This document shows positions 56,127 through 64,000 of a DNA stretch of 64,000 nt, piece after piece. This DNA is from Ctenosaura bakeri (taxonomy: Eukaryota; Chordata; Lepidosauria; Squamata; Iguanidae), in assembly GCA_948474755.1 (NCBI GenBank), contig CAOLHI010004224.1:62001-126000 (forward strand). Direction: 5' to 3'. The notes below the pieces were generated by a model, which saw only the letters and a program-made list of their open reading frames with translations, did no database searches and was not told the origin of the DNA. Each line of letters begins with the position of its first letter. Position 1 is the first letter of the stretch. A program made the translations under genes and the position numbers.

Positions 56127-56335
56127 TCTGAAGTCCCAAACAAATTTTGAGAAGGATTTTCTTTGAAGGAGGCTTCAAAGAAAACATAAAGAAGCTGAGA
56201 AGAGACTTCTCCAATGAGGAGGTCACCTGGCTGGTACCATTCTTGACGAACGGGGAAGATGTCACCTGCAGGACATTCCAGAAGACTTCCTTTATAAATC
56301 ATGGGAAGTATAAGACACATCAGTAACCACAGCAT
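56127..56335 (-). pseudogene. V2R-E: orphan exon 1 of a vomeronasal type-2 receptor
   Basis: 209 nt with intact ATG, signal peptide (MLWLLMCLILPM), V2R N-terminal sequence ([18 protein letters not shown]) and intact donor TTCAGA|gtaaga. Nearly identical to exon 1 of V2R-B; differences include Pro to Arg in FPVPQEW and Gly to Glu in LIGGVSS. Its intron keeps only 41 bp before a CR1 begins, and no minus-strand exons 2-6 lie downstream, where the 3' flank of V2R-D follows. Its place, head-to-tail after V2R-F, marks it as the first exon of a lost gene. It cannot encode a receptor; an unfinished duplication or an assembly join are alternatives. Confidence 0.9.
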
Positions 56336-56613
56336 CCTGGCACAAACCTTCTTTAAGTACAGACTTTTCTGCCTCTATCCATGGCAACAGCCTGAGTCAA
56401 AAAGAATATCTTGCACTGTGCCTGACTCTGCCAATAGTGGTCTTAAGGGAAAGACATCAGTCTTAAACGGCATCCACAGGGAGACAGATGCCTGCCTTGA
56501 AGGCTAGCTAAATTTGTAACATTCAGATTTCACTTTGGCTAGTACAATGCAAAGTTGTAAAATATCAAAAATGTGATTGATAGAGTCTTGTCCACCTCTT
56601 GCCGCATTCCCCA

Positions 56614-56662
56614 TTCTGTGGAAAAAGTGCTTACATATTGCTTATTGGATTGCTTATTGCCT
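56614..56662 (-). promoter_or_regulatory. upstream element of orphan exon E (rearranged)
   Basis: 279-327 bp before the ATG. It keeps AATAAGCAATCC, ATATGTAAGCAC and TTCCACAG, but the GAAAG.GGTTA core found in B, C and D is replaced by a second AATAAGCAAT. Confidence 0.55.
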
Positions 56663-57131
56663 GCATTCTACAGCCTCTGGAAATTGTTTGCGGTCTGAGG
56701 CAGGTGAACTAATGATATTGATTTCACTTAATCCATAGGGAAACCGTCAGTTCATCACAACTGATGTCCTGAGCAATTTCATTGGAAGCAAAATCTACTG
56801 CATCTTATTTGTTTCCCCACTGCAGGTGCGGCCATGATTCCTTCCTGTGGAATAAGAAGCAGATGATTAATAGGTCCCTGGTGTGAAGAAAAAGAATAAA
56901 GTTAGAGTTATCTTAACTGGTGGCACACAGCAGGACTAAACAGAGAAAGAAAGGCCCTTGCTCAACTCCACTTTGATGAATGGAATGATGGTCCCATAAA
57001 TGTGAGGGCTAAATCCCCTTAATAAGGCTAGGAGGAACTGGGCATCTTTATGAAACAGTCTAGTAAAATGAGACTACCCAAACCTCTTCTGTAGTTGAGC
57101 TGCATCAGGAAGAATCCATCAGAAATGTGTT

Positions 57132-57580
57132 AAATGATCAATGTTTTAAATATATCTTTTTATTAAAAACATTTATAATATTATAATAAAAACACACAGA
57201 AATTGAGGAAAAATCAGAACTCAGAAAAGTAAGAGGAAAACAAATAAAAAGCTAATCCAGTACACTACACTACTCTTGATCTTAGCCAAAAGGTCGAGAA
57301 GCGATATAATCCAGTACTATTTATCACACAGAGCTATCCATCCAATACAAGAAAGAAAAATATATGTAAACATTAAATTAGAAATAGGAACATTTTAAAA
57401 AAAAGTGGTTGTCTACTTCCTTTTGCCATCTATCTAGAACACTACGCACTTTTTTTCCATATAAGTGTGAAACTCCCTACTACTTCATTCTAAATATATT
57501 CAATAGTTAGAATGCACTCTTTCTCTTGTAATTCTTTACATAACATATCTTATTTGTTTATCAACACTTTACTTCATAAA
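57132..57580 (-). mobile_element. AT-rich LINE 3'-end-like sequence
   Basis: Breaks the upstream block at GTTAAATGATC. T-rich start and A-rich body suggest a LINE (L1-type) 3' region in minus sense. Hosts the second U2 retrocopy. Assignment is weak. Confidence 0.4.
57264..57305 (-). pseudogene. U2 snRNA 5'-end retrocopy
   Basis: Minus strand reads ATCGCTTCTCGACCTTTTGG then CTAAGATCAAG, the first ~40 nt of U2 with few changes. Flanked by TAATCCAGTAC (57253-57263, 57307-57317), a target duplication. Independent of the copy at 48841. Confidence 0.87.
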
Positions 57581-58060
57581 AATGATGTATAGATACCATC
57601 TGACTCCAGAAAAAAACAGACAAAATTTATCACACAGGAAACAACAGATGCTGGAAGTGCCAGGAAAAAAAAGGCTCTTATTATCATCTTTGGTGTATAT
57701 TTCAGGTTACATTTCCTATGTGTCCAGAATTCTTCCTGTTGAATATGACTTACATGTTTGAAAAAACTTTCTCAAAGAAAAATAATTGAATCTTGTTGTA
57801 TTTGGTTGCAACTGTAAGAACAAACTTTGCAAAAATTTGGAAAAAAACAAATATGCCAGATATAGATCAATGGTTATCAAAAATAATAGAATTGAAAGAA
57901 TATGACTTACTTACCCATTATATAAAGGGAAAACGAATTGATCAACTAGAAAAAGATTGGGAGCCTGTGGCAACATATGTAAATAAGAGATGGGGTGTTA
58001 AGATATAAGATAAAAAGAAATAACATAGCAAAAAGTATACTCTAATTAATAATGCATAGA
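57581..58060 (+). mobile_element. L1 LINE ORF2 C-terminal fragment
   Basis: Frames include MYRYHLTPEK and, later, YLVATVRTNFAKIWKKTNMP and DWEPVATYVNKRW, typical of the end of L1 ORF2. Stops between the pieces; inactive. Confidence 0.7.
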
Positions 58061-59284
58061 TATTAATTTTAGAAGATGGATATATGCATTATGTATGGAA
58101 GACTAAAAGGTAATTTGAATTGAATTACGATACTAGCTTTTCGTTAAATGATCAAATTTAAAAAAAGAGGGAGAGAGAGAGACAGAAAGAAAAAAGATTA
58201 AGACAAGTATTGTAACCGAGTCCCCTTAGAATTAGCTAAGGCTTTCTGTGGTTTATCCTACTCACAATTGCTTAGAAGTAAACTCAATACATGGTAGGAA
58301 CTTTGGAGCAGATGCCATGGTTCTAAGAGTTCATACTCAAACCTATGTTGTATTTGGAGAAGTCCAGAAATTTGCCCTCCCCCTGACCTGGTCCTCAGCA
58401 ATAGCCTTCATGGAGAGTCCATCTTCCAGCAGAAGGGGAGGCTGTTCTGTCTTCAGTGGTCCTAATAAGCACTGATGCTATTTGAAAGTAACTTTCCTGA
58501 GCCTCAAAGGGGCTTATTTAATGAAGTTGGGGAACAAGCAGGAAAGCATGCATCAGCCATTTTCATTCTATGTCAGGGTGTGGAAAGTCCTGCCTGTGGA
58601 ACATACCCAGCCCTTCACCCCCTTGTTTGTGCAGTCTATTTTCATTTCCCCTACATTCAATTGTGGGTGAGGGGTAGGGATTGCCTGCGTATCACTCAAA
58701 ATGCATCTGGACCACCCCCAAACATGGCAATCTATCTATGTCCATATACCAAAATACTCAAAAGTTTTTAGAAAATTTTTTTAAAATCGATGAAAATATA
58801 GGGAGTTTCAGTCACTTTGGGATCACACTATTTGGGTCACATTCTTTGGCCAATTTGGGGGTGAAAATGTAAGACCAGTGCATGCAAAAAAACCCCACTA
58901 ATCCTTGCTCCAGTTTCTGACCCCTGCTCTTTTAGTACTCAGCTTGGGCTGTCTGTCCAGACCACAGTGGAGACTTGGTGAAAGACGCCTTTGGCTGCAT
59001 GGTTTGTTGTGTTTATTGTTTAGAAAAGCTCCTCCTCACATTTTGGTCATTCACCTGAGAGGGAATGCCCTGGGTTTTCCAAAGGATGCAGCCCTGACCC
59101 ATCAGGCTTTGCATGACTTTTGAGTCATACAGAATAGTTGGCTGGGAATAATACTGATATAGTCAGCATTTTGCCTGGCTAAATCTGGTGGGATGAGGAT
59201 GCATTGGGTATATAAGGAAATCTGTAATTCCCTAAAACAAAGAGTTGGGTTATTTCTTCCCACATTTCAATACCTTTCAGTGCC

Positions 59285-61233
59285 TTGACCTCTGCAGAGT
59301 GGACAGTGTACATTCATCTAAGAAAGGCAACAGGTTATTCCTGGAGGACTTGCAGAATGGAATGAGGGCTCTTTTGTCCAGCCTGGTGAGGGAATTGGAC
59401 TAAACATATGGTCTCTTGAGTGGAGAAATAAGAGCTACAATGGGCACCTTGTCATCCTTGTCATCAGGAAAGGGTCTGGAACTGTTTCATGAAGTCCTGA
59501 GACCCAGGAAGTGGGAAAGCAGATTGCCCTTTGTTGGGCCCAAGGCCCTCTGAGTAGGCCCTGTGTTACACACTCACACATTTTAGTTCAGCTTGCCTTC
59601 ACACTAACAAGTATATTTGGGGGGTTAGCTCATGCTGTTGTATTGCTAGGTCAGGCTGCCCTGCATGTTGCAGATCTGTGAAAATAGTCAAAGAATGTTA
59701 ACGAGGGGTACTTAACTCCCTGCGCCATCCATTACAGGGAGGGGAGAGTGAAGCCTGATTAGAGACTCTCTGCTGCTGTCTCAAGCAACTCATGAGTAAC
59801 TCATTGCAGTGCAATGAGTGCAACTCATTGCCCTTGGGATCAAATGAGTCACTCAGAGGAAGGCTGAGGAGAAAGTGACTGAGTTACATCTGGACTCAGC
59901 AGATCCTATGATTGGTTACTCTTCTCTCTTGCACCTTTCCAGATTCCTTTCAGGTTAAATAGGTTCTAGGTTAAATAAACTGTCCCTTCTCAACCCAGTT
60001 TCCCATGTCTCATCTCATTCCATGGTTGGTCAGCAAAAATAGCATTTGCTGCTTTTGCTGGAAAAACAAACTACTGGCTCATAGCTCCATATGGAATCCA
60101 TCTTGGTTGTAGGTGCTTCATTTGTGACTTTTTATTCTTATTAAAATTTTCTATATTTACAAAAGATTAAAATTGACTTCCCACCCAACTCCACATGGAT
60201 AGAAGAAAATAATACCGTACTGTTACTCCTGTCACATTAATCACCCTTTCTAGTTTTCCAGTTTGATATTATCACAGTTTCTCCTTTTTCTTTTTTCACA
60301 TAATCCATGAAATGTTGTCAGAGAACCTAATATAGACCTAAACTTTTACCTTTAAAAATGTTAATTTATTTAACTCAGGTAATTTGAATGATTTTTTTTA
60401 TCCAGCTAGCTTTTTGTTGTCTGGCTTTTTTTAAAAAATAATGGTCAGGAAAGAGTGGAAGGAAAGCAAAAATTCTGTCATACCCTGCAGCCTCAACTTA
60501 CAGGATAAGAAAAAGCCATCACTGTTTGAAAATTTGTTCTTTCACTTCTGTTTCCTTCTCTCCTGTACTGCAGACTTCTTCAAGCTGAGGCCTTTAAGAC
60601 ATAGTGAACAAGAAATCCTATCACTTCTAATCAGGGTGGTCATGACAGTTGGAGATGATGGATAACCCTTGGTCCAGCAACACAAAAGCATATCTTTATG
60701 CCAAAATAAATTCCTCTTTTTGTACACAGAAACTAAGTAACGTAACTATCTTTGTGAATGTTACAATCAAACAATGCGCCTCCTAGCTCTGTACTTGCCA
60801 AGAAAGCATTAGACAACCCAAGCCAGTGGAAGATACCTGAAGGAGAGAGCAAGAGAGTGTGGTGTGGGAGAAAGTTGGAGTAGTAACAGAAATGCCAACA
60901 ACCTCAAGTCCAATTGGGTGACAATCTCATCATCCTCAGCTATTGAGTTAATGCTACTGAGAATGATGGTGGTATAGACTCCAAGACTCCGAGAACACTG
61001 CAGCTCTATGTCTTTTCATTGCAAAGAAAAATGAATACCATGTATGGAGAAGTGATATGAGGGGAATGAACAGATAAATGAGGATTTATACTGATCAATG
61101 AAGTTCTATGGGAATGATTTCAAAGAAATATCTTTAATTAATGGTACAGTAACGTTTTTCTTCTTCAGCATTATGCTACTAATACAACTGGGTAGTCCAA
61201 TTATAACATGAAAATAAGATGATAAGAAAAACA
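59285..61233 (-). repeat. 3' flank of V2R-F (duplicated unit)
   Basis: Inverted match to the 3' flank of V2R-D. An AT-rich LINE-3'-end-like insert lies at about 60110-60430. No exon seen. Confidence 0.7.
61133..61138 (-). other. polyadenylation signal of V2R-F
   Basis: ATTAAA on the minus strand, 96 nt past the stop, aligned with AATAAA of V2R-B. Confidence 0.55.
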
Positions 61234-62147
61234 TCACATCACTTTTGAATTCTTTCTCTTAATGAGTTGCTCTCTGTTGTTCAATTCAGGTCTCAGCAGA
61301 ATGATGTAGCATTTAGGGGAAAATATACCAATCAGTAACCCAGCACTAGAAGATAAGATGGAAAAGATCTCCACGGCTACCATGTCTTTGCCTTTTGAGC
61401 TGAGGTAGGTTGGAACAAAAGTGATCCACACACTGCAAAAGGCCAACATGCTGAATGTGATGAACTTGGCTTCATTAAAACTGCCAGGTAAATTCCGGGC
61501 AAGGAATGCCAGAATGAAGCTGATAATGGCCAGGAGGCCCATGTAGCTCAGAACACAGTAAAACATGGTGATTGATCCTTCATTGCATTGCAGAACAATT
61601 TCCTCTTTTGTAGAGTACATATCTGAATCGGGGAATGGGGGCGAGGTTGCTAACCATGCAATGCAAATGCTTGCTTGAGTAAGAGAACAAGAAATTATTA
61701 TGGAATAAGCCAGTCTTTTCCCTACCCATTTCTTCATTCTAGATCCTGGCTTGGTAGCTACGAATGCTAGATAAACAATTACAGTTTTTGCCAGAAGACA
61801 AGAAACAGCCACTGAGAAGATGAAACCAAAAATTGATTGTTGGATAAAGCAAGTCCATTTCCTAGGTTGGCCGAGGAATAACAAAGAAGAAAGGAAACAG
61901 AGGAAAAGCAAGATGAGGAAAAGATAGGTGAGATTTCTGTTGTTGGTTTTGACTATGGGAGTATTCTTGTACCTGATAAATATTCCTAGTACCAGTACTG
62001 TAATGAGAGCAAGGGAAACAGCAATTGCAGCTAAACTAATCCCTAAGGAATCTTCATAAGACAAAAAATTTATGTTTTTAGGAATGCATGTGTTTCTGTT
62101 GATGTTTGGATATTGATCCTCTGGGCATCTGAGACAGTCATCCATAT
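61234..62147 (-). CDS. V2R-F exon 6 (seven-helix domain)
   Basis: 914 nt with TGA; 12 nt longer than exon 6 of B, C and D. Acceptor tttttcag|AT. Starts [15 protein letters not shown]. Confidence 0.96.
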
Positions 62148-63724
62148 CTGAAAAACAGGAAAGAAATTGTATTTCAGTCCCAATTCACATATTTAGTTGT
62201 GGATCACTCTCACAATAGCACTTAACACTAAAATGCAGTATTTACTTCATTCATTTAAAGCATTCCTACCTTATGGGGACTTTCCACCAAAAATGATCCC
62301 AAGCTACAGATGTCTGCAAGTCCCGCATGAGCTGAATAGCCCAGAAAGACACCAAAATTTATAGTACTGAATGTTATTCAGAGGTTCAGCAGTACCAAGA
62401 GGGATACAGTCTCACTGTTCAATTGCTGGTGTAGGTTGTTCACCAAGGTTGTTTGTGTTTGATTATTATGCTTGAGTGCAGATTGGGATGGATCCAGCTG
62501 ATCCATTTTCATATATGAAAGCATTGGAATTGTGTTGCTAACATTTGCTCTAAGATCTAACTTGGAAAAGGCAGGGGGGGTGTTACAAACTGGCCAACAT
62601 TTTTCTAGATCTGTGACTTTCAGTGACATTTCTTTAGCAGATCAGTTGATGGTCCCACTGACATCAATATCCTGCTTTAGAGGGCATTGAGGATGATGGA
62701 AGGTATGGAGAAGAAAGCATATGAGGAAATGTTAAAGGAACTGGACATATTCAGCTTGGTTAAGAGAGGACTTGGAGGTGACATGATAGCGCTTTTCAAA
62801 TACCTCAAGAGATGTCACAGAGAGGAGGAAGCAGGCCTGTTCTCTGCTGTCCCAGAGGACAGATCAAGAACCAGGTTAATAGTTCCAACTTTATGCAGTT
62901 TGTTTTTAGAAAAAATCATAAGCAATAGGGGTGTGGAAACTTCTTCAGGACAAGCTCAGCCCTGGTAAATGATCACTTTTCTGCGGTTTCTAACACATTT
63001 TTGATCCAAATGGCTTTAATTTTCTGTGAATTGTGTGCAAAATAACATTTTTCTAGCCCAAAGTTTGAGCATTTTTACAGAAAAGTATTTTCTCCGACAA
63101 AGTATTGAGCTATAAATAGTGCTCAAGAAATGCATAGAAACTTTCATATTCTTGTGGAATGGTGATGAAATTGCCACAGTTTTTATTCTTGCATTCAGGA
63201 AAGAAACATGTGGTCATTTACATCTCTTCTGCTAGCAAAAAGCTATACCAAAGCCATCAAGTTTGCTAATTCAGAGGTAAAATGACAAACAACTTCTATG
63301 GTATTAGTAAAGAAAGCCAATAGACAAACAGCAATCTAGTTGCCCTCCACTCAAATGTCCATCCTTTAATAATTCCTGTAATAAAACCTGAATAAACAAG
63401 GCTTTATTCCTGTAATAAAGCCTAAATGAACAAGGGTTATTTCTTCATAATGCCATTGTGTTTTAAGATAAATGCCCTGGAATAGTTCAATATGTCAACG
63501 CTTATATGGCTACCATGACCAATTATAGAAAATGATAACTGAAAAAAAATCACAATTACCCCTTTAAGATGGAGAACTGCCGTCCTGTATATCATACCTG
63601 TTGAGTTAGAAAATTTCCCTTCTGGACATGGAATGCAATCATAGCAACAGAAAGACTTCCCTTCCTTATTTTTCTTCTGAGAACCTGGACAACAATGCTT
63701 ATTACAAAGAGAAAGCGGAGGGAC
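61234..63724 (-). CDS. V2R-F: vomeronasal type-2 receptor, exons 5-6 (5' end off window)
   Basis: Class C GPCR. Exon 5 is 63598-63724 and exon 6 is 61234-62147; exons 1-4 lie right of the window (the 276 bp right of exon 5 is intron 4). The visible part encodes the cysteine-rich linker and the whole seven-helix domain, with no stop or frameshift. TM3 region [21 protein letters not shown]6 region [12 protein letters not shown], end [11 protein letters not shown]. Two oddities: the linker has an extra cysteine (CNKHCCPG instead of C..HCHPG), and the tail runs 4 residues longer (KRKNSKVM) than in B or D. Closely related to B and D by coding sequence, L2 fossil and 3' flank. Convergent with V2R-D. 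Confidence 0.93.
62230..62560 (-). mobile_element. L2-type reverse transcriptase fossil (shared)
   Basis: Minus frame reads [20 protein letters not shown] and SLLVLLNL, the orthologue of 24857-25125 and 49915-50190. Confidence 0.72.
62683..62880 (+). mobile_element. CR1/L3-like LINE C-terminal fragment
   Basis: Encodes [20 protein letters not shown] and [15 protein letters not shown], the conserved end of CR1-group ORF2, more diverged than the other CR1 copies. Confidence 0.7.
62881..63597 (-). other. rest of intron 5 of V2R-F
   Basis: AT-rich; 62960-63130 may be the 3' tail of the LINE fragment. Nothing else recognised. Confidence 0.5.
63598..63724 (-). CDS. V2R-F exon 5 (cysteine-rich linker)
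   Basis: 127 nt: [30 protein letters not shown]. Acceptor ggacag|GTC, donor ACAG|gtatga. Seven cysteines instead of six. Confidence 0.93.
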
Positions 63725-63899
63725 CTGTCCATAAATAAGACAGAAATTGCAATGGGAGAATTTTAAAGATAACTCTTTCCAGTATTTCTCTGCACATAAA
63801 GAACATTCCTATGGAAATGTACAACGAGTCATAACCAACTGGACAGTGATGAAGATTTTTTCATCTGAATTGTACATGAAGAACAAACCATTAAGGAAA

Positions 63900-63952
63900 G
63901 CATGGTTACTACTTGGATGGGAGACCTCCAATGAATACTGGATGCTGTTGGG
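63900..63952 (+). mobile_element. 5S rRNA-derived SINE fragment
   Basis: Contains TACTTGGATGGGAGACC and AATACTGGATGCTGT, matching the internal promoter and 3' half of 5S rRNA with changes. Isolated in intron 4 of V2R-F, so a SINE head or 5S pseudogene, not a gene. Confidence 0.7.
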
Positions 63953-64000
63953 TCTATTTTCAAAGAAGGAAATGACAAAACTCATCATCTAAATATTCCT

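Larger units (their letters stand above)
56336..59230 (-). promoter_or_regulatory. upstream block of orphan exon E
   Basis: Inverted homologue of the blocks before B and D; 56336-57130 covers the proximal part and 58240-59230 the distal part, separated by an L1-type insert (57132-58240). Promoter sequence may persist, but the gene body is gone. Confidence 0.7.

Noticed and set aside
63900..63952. Possible 5S rRNA gene
   Set aside because: Partial and mutated; only part of the 120-nt gene is there.
1..64000. CRISPR arrays, operons, bacterial or organelle features
   Set aside because: None seen; the sequence is vertebrate nuclear DNA with introns and LINE/SINE repeats.

Overview
The window is nuclear DNA from a squamate reptile (lizard or snake). 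The evidence is a cluster of multi-exon vomeronasal type-2 receptor (V2R) genes, with split exons joined by GT-AG introns, set in AT-rich DNA that mixes CR1, L1 and L2 LINEs, tRNA- and 5S-derived SINEs, short palindromic DNA transposons, LTR remnants and many microsatellites. The species cannot be fixed from sequence alone. No bacterial-type operon, CRISPR array or rRNA/tRNA gene is present.

Layout. V2R-A (minus, 8512 down to 1052) has exons 1-5; exon 6 lies off the left edge. After about 8 kb of repeat-rich DNA come three complete plus-strand genes in tandem: V2R-B (16391-26134, 879 aa), V2R-C (31452-41156, 878 aa) and V2R-D (44633-51191, 879 aa). Then come an orphan minus-strand first exon, V2R-E (56127-56335), cut off by a CR1 element 41 bp into its intron 1, and the last two exons of minus-strand V2R-F (63724 down to 61234), whose 5' part lies off the right edge. 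All genes share one plan: exon 1 signal peptide, exons 2-4 Venus-flytrap ligand domain, exon 5 plus the start of exon 6 the cysteine-rich linker, and the rest of exon 6 the seven-helix domain. Intron phases are always 2, 0, 0, 0, 1. I found no stop codon or frameshift in any exon of A, B, C, D or F.

Array logic. Flanks duplicated along with the genes: an upstream block of about 1-2.5 kb (before B, D and E, and as a remnant without an exon at 27240-27735) and a downstream block (after B, D and F, and as a fragment at 12268-13335). The original unit was therefore gene, 3' flank, upstream block, next gene. D and F converge, and their 3' flanks form a large inverted repeat around orphan exon E. 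B and D are close sisters; F resembles them; A and C are more divergent. A short conserved element 220-330 bp before every start codon is the best candidate for a shared promoter.

Function (family knowledge). V2Rs are class C GPCRs of vomeronasal sensory neurons, generally coupled to Galpha-o and TRPC2, that detect peptide or protein cues. Paralogues differ mainly in exon 3, the ligand domain. Mobile elements account for most size differences between paralogues: an 878-bp LTR in intron 4 of B, an L1 plus GC-rich transposon in intron 5 of B, MITEs upstream of D, and a solo LTR with a nested CR1 just past the stop codon of D. I found no wholly new gene system. The most notable signals are the shared upstream element, the CR1-severed exon, two U2 snRNA 5'-end retrocopies and a 68-bp perfect hairpin.
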